64,000 nucleotides of DNA from Sporomusa silvacetica DSM 10669 (GCF_002257705.1 NZ_LSLK01000065.1:1-64000); one strand, 5' to 3'; positions 49,847-58,535 are shown, counted from the first letter of the stretch. Notes: generated by a model not told the origin, from the sequence alone. Program-made: numbers and translations.

Positions 49847-51760
49847 ATGAATTTGTCAGCAACAGAAAAAGAACCGTTAGCAGGTACGGCAGCTAATGTT
49901 CAGACAGTTCCAGTAAAAGACAATATAATTAAAAGATGCCTGGACACTTTTCTGGATATTGTGGTAGGGTTATCTGTCATTGGAGAACTTATCATAGTAT
50001 TCGGCAGCATTGTTGCCAGAGAAGCATTTAATATACCGGTTTTGTGGGCTGATGAAGTCGGTCAGTTGGTTTTGACACTTGTAGCTTTTTTAGGGGGCGC
50101 TCTGGCTTATACCCGCAATGAACATATTGCTGTTCATGCGATAGTCGAACGTTTACCAAAAAGTTGGAGGCCGTTTATTGATGCTATAGTAGAATGGATG
50201 GTTTTTGCTACAGCTGCAGCGTGCGCCTATTTTTCTTTGGATGTAATTACGGTACGCTGGATGGAATATACAGCCGTATTGGATATCCGAATGGGCTGGT
50301 TTGTTATACCGCTAACCGTCGGCTTAATTTTAATGGCTCTTTACGCGTTGCTCAGACTGTGCCGCATGCGCCGTGGTACGGTAATGCGAACAGCGGTGGT
50401 TGTTGTAGCTTTGCTGGGTGGACTGATCTTATTTAATGAATTTTTTGGGCCTTTCGGCGCTTCGGCCATAGTGAATTGGATTGTTTTTATCACGTTTGCC
50501 ATTCAACTGTGTTTGGGAGTGCCTGTTGGTTTTGTACTTGCCGTAGTTTCGATGATGTATCTCTTTCTTTCCGGCAGAGGAAATTTGACGCAGATTCCGA
50601 TGACAATGCAAAACGGTATTTTAAATTTTGTACTGCTTTCAATTCCTTTTTTCATGATGGCAGGCTATATCATGACAGAAGGTGGTTTAAGCAAACGTTT
50701 GGCTGATTTTGTTGTATCACTTGTTGGAAGATTCAGGAGTGGACTCCTGCAGGCGATGGTCGTGACTATGTACATTTTTGCTGGTCTTTCCGGTTCAAAG
50801 GCTGCCGATGTGGCAGCTGTCGGCTCGACTATGGGCCCGATGTTAAAAGATAACGGCTATGATAAAAATGAAAGTGCCGCTGTGTTGGCTGCTGCTACCG
50901 TTATGGGAGAAACCATTCCGCCAAGTCTGCCGATGCTGATCCTAGGTTCAATTACTACAATTTCTATGGGCTCCTTGTTTATGGCAGGACTTATGCCGGC
51001 TGCGGTTATAGCTATTACGTTGATGCTGGCTATCTACATCAAAGCGCGTATTCATGGGCAATATCCCGGAGATACCAGTACCCCTGTTTCGCAGGTTGTC
51101 AAAAGGGGTATGATTGCCGTACCCGCATTGCTGGTTCCTGTTTTCTTAATTGGTGGCATTGTTAGCGGGCTTGCCACACCAACAGAGATTTCGACGTTTG
51201 CGGTCGTGTATTCTTTGATTTTGGCAGCCTTTATCTATAAAGAACTTGATTTTAAAAAATTTTGGAATATTATGTTGGATACGTCTGTCAAAGCGGGTAT
51301 GGTTCTCTTTATTACCAGTGCAGGCTGCGCTTTTTCCTGGACATTGACAGCAGTCGGTATTCCACAAAAAATTGCTCAGCTGATGATTGGTGTGGCTGGC
51401 CATACTGACTGGATCTTTATGTTGATTACGGTCATTGTGCTGGTAGTTATGGGGGCTCTGCTCGAAGGTATACCCGCCTTGCTTGTCTTTGCGCCTATGC
51501 TTGTTCCTATTGTGCCGCAATTTGGTATTGATCCCTTGCAATATGGTATGGTGCTAATTATTGCCATGGGGTTGGGCGCATTTTCGCCGCCGGTTGGGAT
51601 TGGATTTTATGTTGTTTTATCTGTATGTGGCACTACGATGGAAGAGACTTCCCGTGCGATGCTGCCGTATTTGGTCGTGTTATTTATAGGTCTGTTGCTG
51701 GTGGCCTTTGTACCATGGTTTAGTCTTGTAATACCAAAAATGATGCAAATGTATACGTAA
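49847..51760 (+). CDS. TRAP transporter fused membrane subunits (DctQ-DctM)
   Basis: 637 residues. The first ~190 form a four-helix DctQ domain (WADEVGQLVLTLVAFLGGALAYTRNEHIAVH); the rest is a 12-helix DctM domain (VPVGFVLAVVSMMYLF, FFMMAGYIMTEGG, GSKAADVAAVGSTM, GETIPPSLPMLILGS). Na+-driven uptake of organic acids with the DctP protein. Start at ATG 49847 after AAAGG. Fused QM proteins are a known variant. Confidence 0.93.
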   Translation: MNLSATEKEPLAGTAANVQTVPVKDNIIKRCLDTFLDIVVGLSVIGELIIVFGSIVAREAFNIPVLWADEVGQLVLTLVAFLGGALAYTRNEHIAVHAIVERLPKSWRPFIDAIVEWMVFATAAACAYFSLDVITVRWMEYTAVLDIRMGWFVIPLTVGLILMALYALLRLCRMRRGTVMRTAVVVVALLGGLILFNEFFGPFGASAIVNWIVFITFAIQLCLGVPVGFVLAVVSMMYLFLSGRGNLTQIPMTMQNGILNFVLLSIPFFMMAGYIMTEGGLSKRLADFVVSLVGRFRSGLLQAMVVTMYIFAGLSGSKAADVAAVGSTMGPMLKDNGYDKNESAAVLAAATVMGETIPPSLPMLILGSITTISMGSLFMAGLMPAAVIAITLMLAIYIKARIHGQYPGDTSTPVSQVVKRGMIAVPALLVPVFLIGGIVSGLATPTEISTFAVVYSLILAAFIYKELDFKKFWNIMLDTSVKAGMVLFITSAGCAFSWTLTAVGIPQKIAQLMIGVAGHTDWIFMLITVIVLVVMGALLEGIPALLVFAPMLVPIVPQFGIDPLQYGMVLIIAMGLGAFSPPVGIGFYVVLSVCGTTMEETSRAMLPYLVVLFIGLLLVAFVPWFSLVIPKMMQMYT

Positions 51761-51792
51761 TTGCTGCAGATCTAAATGTAGAGGTGAAACTA

Positions 51793-52866
51793 ATGATAAT
51801 GAGTTTTCGCTGGTATGGTAGAAACAGTGATAATATTTCACTGCAGGATATTCGCCAAATTCCGGGCATGAAAGGTGTTGTGACCGCGTTATTTGATATT
51901 CCGGTGGGTGAAGTGTGGCCATTGGACAAAATTCTCGCTGTCAAAAAAGATATTGAAGACAATGGTTTGCTGTTTAACACGATAGAGAGTGTCAATATTC
52001 ACGAAGATATTAAATTGGGGATTCCGTCCCGGGACAAATATATTGAAAACTACATTACGACTCTGAAAAATCTTGGTCAGGCAGGAATAAAGGTTGTTTG
52101 TTACAATTTCATGCCGGTATTCGACTGGACACGTACAGAACTCGCCAAGGTATTGCCTGATGGTTCGACGGTACTCTCTTATAATCAAAAAGTGTTGGAA
52201 AACCTTGATCCCAATACCATGGTTGAAGACATGGTAAAAGGCTCAAACGGGTTTGAAATGGCCGGTTGGGAGAAAAGCCGCCTAAAAGAGCTTAAGCATT
52301 TATTTGAAGCCTATAAGGATATTGATGAAGAAAGGCTTTTCGATCATTTAAAATACTTTTTAGAAGCCATTATTCCGGTAGCGGCCAAAAATGATATTAA
52401 AATGGCGATTCATCCTGATGATCCGCCCTGGTCGGTATTTGGTTTGCCAAGAATCACCACCTGCAAAAAAAATCTGGAACGTATTGTCAAGCTGGTAGAT
52501 AATCCTTATAACGGTTTAACCTTATGCAGTGGTTCGTTGGGAGCTAATCCGGATAACGATATACCAAGTATTGTCCGCTATTTTGGCAAAATGGGACGCA
52601 TACATTTCGGACATGTCCGTAATATTAAAATTCATGAACGAGGCGTTTTTGACGAGGCCTCTCATAACTCAGAAGACGGTTCATTTGATATGTATGAAAT
52701 TATGAAGGCCTTTTATGATGTTGGCTTTGAAGGCCCCGTTCGCCCGGATCACGGTCGCATGATTTGGGGAGAAAAAGGACGTCCGGGATACGGTTTGTAT
52801 GATAGAGCACTTGGTGCAGTATATCTAAATGGTCTTTGGGAGGCCATTATTAAAGCTAATCGATAA
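51793..52866 (+). CDS. uxuA: Mannonate dehydratase
   Basis: 357 residues of the UxuA TIM-barrel family, not the enolase-type RspA. FRWYGRNSDNISL at the N terminus, VCYNFMPVFDWTRTEL, metal ligands in AIHPDDPPWSVFG and LCSGSLGA, and VRPDHGRMIWGE. Converts D-mannonate to 2-keto-3-deoxygluconate using Mn/Fe. ATG 51793 with AGAGG eight bases upstream. Between the TRAP transporter and a dehydrogenase that probably makes mannonate. Confidence 0.94.
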   Translation: MIMSFRWYGRNSDNISLQDIRQIPGMKGVVTALFDIPVGEVWPLDKILAVKKDIEDNGLLFNTIESVNIHEDIKLGIPSRDKYIENYITTLKNLGQAGIKVVCYNFMPVFDWTRTELAKVLPDGSTVLSYNQKVLENLDPNTMVEDMVKGSNGFEMAGWEKSRLKELKHLFEAYKDIDEERLFDHLKYFLEAIIPVAAKNDIKMAIHPDDPPWSVFGLPRITTCKKNLERIVKLVDNPYNGLTLCSGSLGANPDNDIPSIVRYFGKMGRIHFGHVRNIKIHERGVFDEASHNSEDGSFDMYEIMKAFYDVGFEGPVRPDHGRMIWGEKGRPGYGLYDRALGAVYLNGLWEAIIKANR

Positions 52867-52897
52867 GCATTAACAAGTAGCATTTGTCCCCAAATTG

Positions 52898-52933
52898 GCT
52901 CATGGTATTTTTGTAACATCAAATACCATGAGC
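52898..52933. other. Intercistronic hairpin
   Basis: GCTCATGGTATTT and AAATACCATGAGC are perfect 13-bp arms around TTGTAACATC, with no U-run. Probably an mRNA processing or stability element between uxuA and the dehydrogenase gene. Confidence 0.55.
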
Positions 52934-52977
52934 TAACTAAAATTATAGGCAAAGTTTGATTAGGAGGGTAAAAAATT

Positions 52978-53994
52978 ATGAAAGCAATAGAAATAATAAA
53001 ACCTGGAGAAATCGCGATAGTAGAACGTCCTATACCGGAATGTAAGGAAAATGAAGTTTTAATTAAAGTAAAAGCAGCTGGAATCTGCGGTTCAGATGCT
53101 CATATTTATCATGGGAAAAATGCTTTTGCCACATATCCAAGAGTTGTTGGTCATGAGTTTGCCGGCGAAATTGTAAAAGTGGGCTCGCAAGTTAAAAATC
53201 TACAGGTTGGCGATGGTGTCGCTGTTGATCCAGTTAGTTCTTGTGGTCATTGTTATGCTTGCCGCATTGGACGTCATAATGTATGCAAATCCTTGAGTGT
53301 TATAGGTGTACACCGTGATGGCGGCTATCGGGAATATGTGGCCGTAGATGCTGGCAGTGCGCATAAACTTCCTAAAAATATTTCATGGGAAATTGCAGCA
53401 ATGATTGAACCCTACACCATTGCTGCACAGGTTATGGATCGCGGCCGCCTGACGGCTGATGATACTGTGTTGATATGTGGTGCAGGACCAATAGGCTTAA
53501 TCCTGTTACAAGCTGTTAAAATGACAGGAGCCCGGGTGGCCATTATGGATATTATCGATACAAGGTTAAACATGGCTAAGGAAATGGCTGCGGATCTGGT
53601 TATTAACTCCAAGACAAGCGACATGATTACAGAAATGATGGCATTTACCAATAATGAAGGGGCAAGCTTGATTTTGGAAGCGACCGGCAATATCAATGTG
53701 CTGGAAACATGCATTCAAAAAATTGCCGCACCGGCAGGCAGAGTGGTTGTGCTTGGTTTCTCTACAGAATTGGTAAAGATACCGCAGGTTGCTATTATGA
53801 GCAAGGAGCTTGAAATTATTGGGACTCGTTTAAATAATAATAAATTCCCGCAAGTTATAGAATGGTTTGCCAAAGGTTTGGTACAGCCAGAGAAAATTCT
53901 GACACATACATTTAAGTTTGAAGAGGTTGAAAAAGCATTTGATTTTATGGATAAGAATCCGGCAGATGTATGTAAAATTGGTCTTACATTTTAA
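52978..53994 (+). CDS. Zinc-type alcohol dehydrogenase, RspB-like
   Basis: 338 residues of the medium-chain dehydrogenase family. Catalytic zinc Cys in GICGSDAHIYHG and His in VVGHEFAGE; structural zinc cysteines C-x2-C-x2-C-x7-C in SCGHCYACRIGRHNVC; Rossmann GAGPIGLILLQ. It closely resembles E. coli RspB over its length, including RLNNNKFPQVIEW near the end. Next to uxuA it most likely interconverts fructuronate and mannonate or oxidises a related aldonate (inference), replacing UxuB. AGGAGG before the ATG. Confidence 0.9.
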   Translation: MKAIEIIKPGEIAIVERPIPECKENEVLIKVKAAGICGSDAHIYHGKNAFATYPRVVGHEFAGEIVKVGSQVKNLQVGDGVAVDPVSSCGHCYACRIGRHNVCKSLSVIGVHRDGGYREYVAVDAGSAHKLPKNISWEIAAMIEPYTIAAQVMDRGRLTADDTVLICGAGPIGLILLQAVKMTGARVAIMDIIDTRLNMAKEMAADLVINSKTSDMITEMMAFTNNEGASLILEATGNINVLETCIQKIAAPAGRVVVLGFSTELVKIPQVAIMSKELEIIGTRLNNNKFPQVIEWFAKGLVQPEKILTHTFKFEEVEKAFDFMDKNPADVCKIGLTF

Positions 53995-54071
53995 CGGTAT
54001 CTATAAAGGCTTATTGTAACAGGACTGATTTGGATGTCACCAGCCTTGCGTATATTCCACTGGCTATCGCC

Positions 54072-54127
54072 GGAGGGAAAACGTTATTGTAACTACCGTT
54101 CCTTACCACTTGAAAGAATAGTAAAAG
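54072..54127. repeat. 56-bp direct repeat, copy 2
   Basis: Identical to 47583-47638, the end of kimA. The sequence before it (54000-54071) does not continue as kimA, so only the gene end was duplicated. Confidence 0.95.
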
Positions 54128-54166
54128 GGGGTTGTCTCATTTTATTTTTGAGGCAACCCCCTTTTA
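54123..54166 (+). terminator. Terminator after the hexuronate module
   Basis: AAAAGGGGGTTG pairs with CAACCCCCTTTT, with an inner CTCA...TGAG. Same design as the kimA terminator, so it may be the original one. Confidence 0.85.
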
Positions 54167-54351
54167 CTAGGATAGTCATTGAATGCCTTTTAGCGGCAAA
54201 AACAATAGAAGCAAGTACAGAGCTGGAAGAGAATATTAGAAAATAGCGATAGCGAGAAGAAAATCTTTATTTGACTAGTATATAGACAAGCCAGGATTGT
54301 TTGATATATAATGATACTCGTTGATCTGCTGAAGTTTTGCTAGGCAGCAGC

Positions 54352-54380
54352 TTGACAAGCCTTTTGGTACTGGTTATAAT
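54352..54380 (+). promoter_or_regulatory. Consensus promoter P1 upstream of tRNA-Ser
   Basis: TTGACA (54352-54357), 17 bases, TATAAT (54375-54380): both hexamers perfect. The gap 54241-54497 holds no gene. Another TATAAT-like -10 lies near 54306. Confidence 0.8.
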
Positions 54381-54447
54381 TAAGCAGTATTACCGCATAG
54401 CATCTTATGTAGTCTGCACGACTGTAAAAATTGCTAACAATTACCGG

Positions 54448-54476
54448 TTGCATTGTATGTCCAAATAAGCTATAAT
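54448..54476 (+). promoter_or_regulatory. Promoter P2 of tRNA-Ser
   Basis: TTGCAT (54448-54453), 17 bases, TATAAT (54471-54476), 21 bases before the tRNA. Confidence 0.75.
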
Positions 54477-54497
54477 AATGTTCTGTTGAGAGCACTT

Positions 54498-54587
54498 GGA
54501 GAGATGTCCGAGCGGTTGAAGGAGCACGCCTGGAAAGCGTGTGTACGGGAAACTGTACCGAGGGTTCGAATCCCTCTCTCTCCGCCA
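54498..54587 (+). tRNA. tRNA-Ser (anticodon GGA)
   Basis: 90 bases with encoded CCA. Acceptor GGAGAGA pairs with TCTCTCC, discriminator G. Anticodon stem CACGC/GCGTG with loop CTGGAAA gives GGA, reading UCC/UCU. Long class II variable arm (TGTACGGGAAACTGTACC) and T loop TTCGAAT. It ends nine bases before a terminator-like hairpin and 45 bases before the SRP RNA. Confidence 0.97.
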
Positions 54588-54604
54588 TATTAAACCAAGA
54601 ATTG

Positions 54605-54623
54605 AAGCCGGCTACGGCTTTTT
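54605..54623 (+). terminator. Hairpin between tRNA-Ser and SRP RNA
   Basis: AAGCCG-GCTA-CGGCTT then TTTG. Only about nine bases remain before SRP RNA, with no room for a promoter, so readthrough must occur. Confidence 0.7.
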
Positions 54624-54631
54624 GTTTTCTA

Positions 54632-54760
54632 GGACGGGCTATAGCAGTGCCGGGTCTTGCGCAATAGGAACTCATGAACCGCGTCAGGTCCGGAAGGAAG
54701 CAGCGCTAAGTGATCCCTCTTATGTGCCGCAAGGGTGCCTGGTGGCTGCTGTGGTCCGTC
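54632..54760 (+). ncRNA. ffs: Signal recognition particle RNA (4.5S-like)
   Basis: The conserved helix 8 core GTCAGGTCCGGAAGGAAGCA, the partner AGGGTGCCTGG arm, and closing ends GACGGGCTATAGCAG / CTGCTGTGGTCCGTC that pair over 15 positions define a hairpin of about 129 bases. It lacks the large Alu domain of Bacillus SRP RNA. Binds Ffh for membrane targeting. The position before dnaX is the usual one. Confidence 0.92.
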
Positions 54761-54812
54761 GTGGGAAACAAGGACGTAGTAATAAGACAGACAAAAGCAT
54801 AATTTCCGACTG

Positions 54813-54842
54813 AAGTAGCCCAATAAGCAGGCTGCTTTTTTG
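54813..54842 (+). terminator. SRP RNA terminator
   Basis: AAGTAGCC pairs with GGCTGCTT around CAATAAGCA, then a T-run. Confidence 0.8.
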
Positions 54843-54843
54843 T

Positions 54844-54873
54844 TATCCAGATGGAAAGTATAACTTTCCCTGG
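54844..54873 (+). repeat. Dispersed intergenic repeat, module 1 only
   Basis: TTATCCAGATGGAAAGTATA...CCCTGG, identical to the first module of the copies at 37607 and 63747, attached directly to the SRP terminator. Confidence 0.85.
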
Positions 54874-55073
54874 AAACTTTCTTATTATTAATTATTTTCT
54901 TCAAAAAGGGAAATATTTTAACGGTGTGGAATTATAAATGAGTTATATATTTTGCCTTAACGAAGTTTGCGGGCGCGGGCTGGGGTGCATTGCCAACACA
55001 CCACCAGCCTGCAAAATTTTTAACATGTTGCATAAGTTATAAATGAAGTTTTACCTTGATGGGTGGTGTAGGG
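54874..55073. other. dnaX upstream region with large hairpin
   Basis: No gene. At about 54967-55021, TTTGC...GGGCTGG...GGTG can pair with CACC...CCAGCC-TGCAAA, followed by ATTTTT, forming a terminator-like leader before dnaX. Confidence 0.5.
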
Positions 55074-56834
55074 ATGGCCTATGTAGCTTTATATCGGAAA
55101 TGGCGACCGCAGGATTTTGACAATCTGGTTGGTCAGGAACATATCAGCATTACCTTGAAAAATGCGATTACTACTGGCAAAATTGCTCATGCTTACTTGT
55201 TTGCTGGGCCGCGCGGTACCGGTAAAACCAGTACCGCCAAAATTCTGGCTAAAGCGCTCAATTGCCAGGACGGCCCTACTGTCAACCCTTGTAACCATTG
55301 TGACAATTGTGATAAAATTACCACTGGTACATCGATGGATGTCTTTGAGATTGACGCCGCCTCCAACCGGGGGATTGATGAGATCCGCGAACTTAGGGAA
55401 ACTGTTAAATTTGCGCCTGTAGATGGACGCTATAAGGTGTATATCATTGATGAAGTGCATATGCTGACAACAGAGGCTTTTAACGCTCTGCTAAAGACCT
55501 TGGAAGAACCACCGGGTCATGTTGTTTTTGTGCTGGCAACGACCGAACCGCATAAAATTCCAGCTACGATACATTCGCGTTGTCAACGCTATGATTTCCG
55601 GCGGATTAGCGTTAAGGAGATCGAACAGCGGCTAGCCGGTATAGCAAAGCAGAGTGAGCTTAGGACTGCCCCGGAAGCACTGCGGCTGATTGCTGTACAA
55701 GCGGATGGCGGTATGCGCGATGCTCTGAGTATTCTGGACCAGTGTTCCACCTTGGATGCTAGTGAGATGATAACAGCAGAGCATGTGCGGCAATTGTTAG
55801 GGTTGATTGGCCACGAATGGGTGTGGCAGCTGACTGATGCGATTGCTGGGCGGGATGCGCATACGGTATTGTTGAAGCTTGATGAACTCATTCAATTGGG
55901 TAAAGATATCCGCCAACTGCTGCTGGAGCTGGCTCTGCATGCTCGTAGCCTGATGCTGTATAAAGCCGCGCCTGATATTGATACTATTGAAGTGTATAGT
56001 GAGGATAAGGCGGTGCTTGCCACGCAGAGCGCCAAGTTTAGCCATCAAGAGCTGGTACATATGCTGGAAGTGTTACAGCAGGCTGCCAATGATACCAAAT
56101 GGGCAGCTGAGCCGCGCATCGCCGTTGAGATGGCACTAATTACCCTGTGTCGGCGGGCGGCAGGCAGTGATGTGGCTGCTTTACTTGAACGGGTTGCTGC
56201 GCTTGAGGCCAAACTAGCTAACCAGCCAGCGATAATAACCGCTGCGACTAATCCGGTAGTGAGTGCACGGCCTGCATGGCAGCCGCCAACGCCTTCTGCT
56301 CAGCCTCATAATCTGCCGCTTCAATCCAAGGAGAATTCGCAACCTCACCCAGGACAAAAGCCAGAGGCAGAACGGCAGGTATCTGCCAAACGCCCTGCTC
56401 CGGTTCAATCTGTTCCCACTCGGCCTGAGCAGGATGCTCCCGCTGTCAATGCCGCCAACCTATCAGAGGTATGGGCAGCAATGCTGAAAGAGCTGTTAGC
56501 TAGTGGTAAGCGTTCTGTCCATGCTTGTGTCATGCAAGGCCACTTAACAGCGATTACTGACCAACAGGCTATGGTTCGTTTTACGGCGACCTTTCCTAAA
56601 GAGCGCACCGAGAAAGACGATTATCGGAACATTGTAGAAAAAACGTTGGAACAAGTCTCGGGGCACAAAGTAAGACTTATTTGCTCGCTGGGTGTAGATA
56701 CGCCAGCTGTCAAACCGGCTAAGCCGTCAGTGACAGCATCACCGCCGGCACTGACTGATTCCGAACTCAATGATCCGGCAATCAAGCAGGCACAAATGAT
56801 GTTTGGCGGCAAAGTAATTAAGATAGAAGAATAA
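55074..56834 (+). CDS. dnaX: DNA polymerase III subunit gamma/tau
   Basis: 586 residues. MAYVALYRKWRPQDFDNLVGQ opening, Walker A GPRGTGKTS, the zinc cysteines in CQDGPTVNPCNHCDNC, Walker B VYIIDEVHML, sensor ATTEPHKIP and the arginine finger region. Domain III (about 240-370) precedes a Pro/Ala/Gln-rich linker and a C-terminal tau part with GKVIKIEE. The clamp loader ATPase. Start at the conserved MAYVALY (55074); upstream TTG/ATG codons would add six residues. Confidence 0.96.
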   Translation: MAYVALYRKWRPQDFDNLVGQEHISITLKNAITTGKIAHAYLFAGPRGTGKTSTAKILAKALNCQDGPTVNPCNHCDNCDKITTGTSMDVFEIDAASNRGIDEIRELRETVKFAPVDGRYKVYIIDEVHMLTTEAFNALLKTLEEPPGHVVFVLATTEPHKIPATIHSRCQRYDFRRISVKEIEQRLAGIAKQSELRTAPEALRLIAVQADGGMRDALSILDQCSTLDASEMITAEHVRQLLGLIGHEWVWQLTDAIAGRDAHTVLLKLDELIQLGKDIRQLLLELALHARSLMLYKAAPDIDTIEVYSEDKAVLATQSAKFSHQELVHMLEVLQQAANDTKWAAEPRIAVEMALITLCRRAAGSDVAALLERVAALEAKLANQPAIITAATNPVVSARPAWQPPTPSAQPHNLPLQSKENSQPHPGQKPEAERQVSAKRPAPVQSVPTRPEQDAPAVNAANLSEVWAAMLKELLASGKRSVHACVMQGHLTAITDQQAMVRFTATFPKERTEKDDYRNIVEKTLEQVSGHKVRLICSLGVDTPAVKPAKPSVTASPPALTDSELNDPAIKQAQMMFGGKVIKIEE

Positions 56835-56856
56835 ATTATTTTAGGAGGTTGAAAAC

Positions 56857-57183
56857 ATGTTTGGAAATATGGGTAATATGGCAGGAATGATGAAAAAGGT
56901 ACAAAAGCTTCAGGCCGAAATGGCCAAGTTGCAAGAGGAATTAAAAGCTCGTAGCCTTGAGGTATCTACTGGGGGCGGCGCAGTGAAAGTGGTTATTACC
57001 GGTGAAAAGAAGATTCAATCGATAAAAATTGCACCTTCTGCCGTTGATCCTGAGGATGTAGAAATGCTAGAGGATTTGGTAGCTGCTGCTATCAATGAAG
57101 CGATAAACAAAGTGGATGATATGATGGCTCAGGAGATGGGCAAGTTAACCGGCGGTCTTAACCTGCCACCAGGAATGCTTTAA
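56857..57183 (+). CDS. ybaB: YbaB/EbfC nucleoid-associated protein
   Basis: 108 residues: long first helix MKKVQKLQAEMAKLQEELKA, then the beta-sheet with GEKKIQSIKIAP and a C-terminal helix. Dimeric DNA-binding protein. AGGAGG before the ATG. In the conserved dnaX-ybaB-recR order. Confidence 0.95.
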   Translation: MFGNMGNMAGMMKKVQKLQAEMAKLQEELKARSLEVSTGGGAVKVVITGEKKIQSIKIAPSAVDPEDVEMLEDLVAAAINEAINKVDDMMAQEMGKLTGGLNLPPGML

Positions 57184-57186
57184 ACC

Positions 57187-57780
57187 ATGAGTTATATTGC
57201 GCCGATTGGCAGGTTGGTTGAACAGTTTCGCCATTTGCCGGGCATTGGACCGAAATCTGCAGCTCGTCTTGCGTATCACGTACTTAAGATGGATAAGAGT
57301 CAGGTAACAGCGCTGGCACAGGCCATTGTCGAGGCTAAAGAACGGGTAGGATATTGTTCGGTTTGTTTTGACTTAACCGATACTGATCCTTGCCAGATCT
57401 GCCGGTCTGAGGGGCGGGATCAGTCAGTGGTATGTGTAGTGGAGGACCCAAAAGATGTGGCCGCCATGGAGCGTACTCGTGAATTCAAAGGACTATACCA
57501 TGTATTGCACGGTTCTTTGTCACCCCTTGAGGGTGTAGGTCCAGACGATATAAAAGTGAAAGAGCTCTTAGACAGGGTTGGTAAAGGTATTCAAGAGGTT
57601 ATAATGGCTACTAACCCCAATGTTGAAGGCGAGGCTACGGCTATGTATATTGCCAAGCTCTTAAAACCACTAGGGGTATTGGTTACCCGCATCGCCCACG
57701 GTTTGCCGATGGGCGGCGATCTGGAATATGCCGATGAAGTGACATTATCGAAGGCATTGGAGAATCGCCGGGAGATGTAA
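57187..57780 (+). CDS. recR: Recombination protein RecR
   Basis: 197 residues, full length. Helix-hairpin-helix LPGIGPKSAARLAYH, the four-cysteine zinc finger C-x2-C...C-x2-C (CSVCFDLTDTDPCQIC), and a Toprim domain (VCVVEDPKDVAAMERT...). Acts in RecFOR gap repair as a DNA clamp. Starts three bases after the ybaB stop. Confidence 0.96.
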   Translation: MSYIAPIGRLVEQFRHLPGIGPKSAARLAYHVLKMDKSQVTALAQAIVEAKERVGYCSVCFDLTDTDPCQICRSEGRDQSVVCVVEDPKDVAAMERTREFKGLYHVLHGSLSPLEGVGPDDIKVKELLDRVGKGIQEVIMATNPNVEGEATAMYIAKLLKPLGVLVTRIAHGLPMGGDLEYADEVTLSKALENRREM

Positions 57781-57833
57781 TGTGTTTTATTCCGTCTGTT
57801 TATGGGAATACTCGTAAACAGGGGGAGATGTGC

Positions 57834-58088
57834 ATGAAAACAGCGCTAATGCAAATTTTTAGTAGAGTGCTGCGGAAAAACATACCTGTTACCAAATACC
57901 AGCCTTTGAGAGATCAACTGGAACAAGCTAGGCATGAATGGCTTAGTGCCCAAAATTACTATAATAATGTGTCAGATGCAGATTTAGTTGATTATGCAGT
58001 CTATCATATTCAGGCTACCGAAAAGAAATATACATATCTGCTGAAACGAGCTCGGCATGAGGGACTCCGAGCTTCGCCGTTTGATTAG
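57834..58088 (+). CDS. DUF2508 (YaaL-like) protein, copy 1
   Basis: 84 residues with the family core LEQARHEWLSAQNYYNNVSDADLVDYAVYHIQATEKKYTYLLKRAR. Start at ATG 57834 with GGGGGAG upstream. Sits between recR and bofA as yaaL does in Bacillus. Function unknown. Confidence 0.88.
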   Translation: MKTALMQIFSRVLRKNIPVTKYQPLRDQLEQARHEWLSAQNYYNNVSDADLVDYAVYHIQATEKKYTYLLKRARHEGLRASPFD

Positions 58089-58190
58089 TCAACCCTAAAA
58101 TACCGGATTTTATCCGGTATTTTTTCATTATTTTAGAATGGACAACATATATTGAGGTAAGGAGTACAGTATTATGTTGGAGGGATAAAT

Positions 58191-58487
58191 ATGGGTGTAT
58201 GGCGTAGGCTATTAGGATTTTGGGATACTGAGCAATCTTGTACCGTGGGTAAGGAGAATCTGACTGATATAATAGATCAGGCCCGGCTAGACTGGATCGG
58301 TGCTCAAAGTTACTATCTGACAGTAACTGATCCTGATTTAATCGACTATTCAATATTCATGATTAAAGCATATGAACGCAGGTATATGTATTTACTTAAA
58401 AAGGCGCGACAAGAGGGAATTCGCCACCCAGGAATAATAAGTATGTCAGGTATTACCGAGGTGGGGACTATACGCCAGGCGCTTTAG
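58191..58487 (+). CDS. DUF2508 (YaaL-like) protein, copy 2
   Basis: 98 residues, a diverged paralogue of the gene upstream: IIDQARLDWIGAQSYYLTVTDPDLIDYSIFMIKAYERRYMYLLKKARQEG lines up with copy 1 without gaps, with a longer tail. GGAGGG before the ATG. A terminator-like repeat (ACCGGAT-TTT-ATCCGGT at about 58099-58121) separates the copies. Confidence 0.88.
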   Translation: MGVWRRLLGFWDTEQSCTVGKENLTDIIDQARLDWIGAQSYYLTVTDPDLIDYSIFMIKAYERRYMYLLKKARQEGIRHPGIISMSGITEVGTIRQAL

Positions 58488-58535
58488 CGTGGTAAAATGA
58501 AGAAAAGGGCTGCGTTACAGAGGAGGAACTGAGAA

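Noticed and set aside
50194..51567. Several 60-130 codon frames on both strands inside the TRAP dctQM gene
   Set aside because: Shadow frames of a strongly coding gene with clear family match; no RBS.
54034..54246. 70-codon frame downstream of the dehydrogenase
   Set aside because: It crosses the duplicated kimA end and a terminator hairpin; composition is not protein-like.
54340..54675. Minus-strand reading frame containing AEREGFEPSVQFPVH
   Set aside because: Antisense to the intact tRNA-Ser; same artefact.
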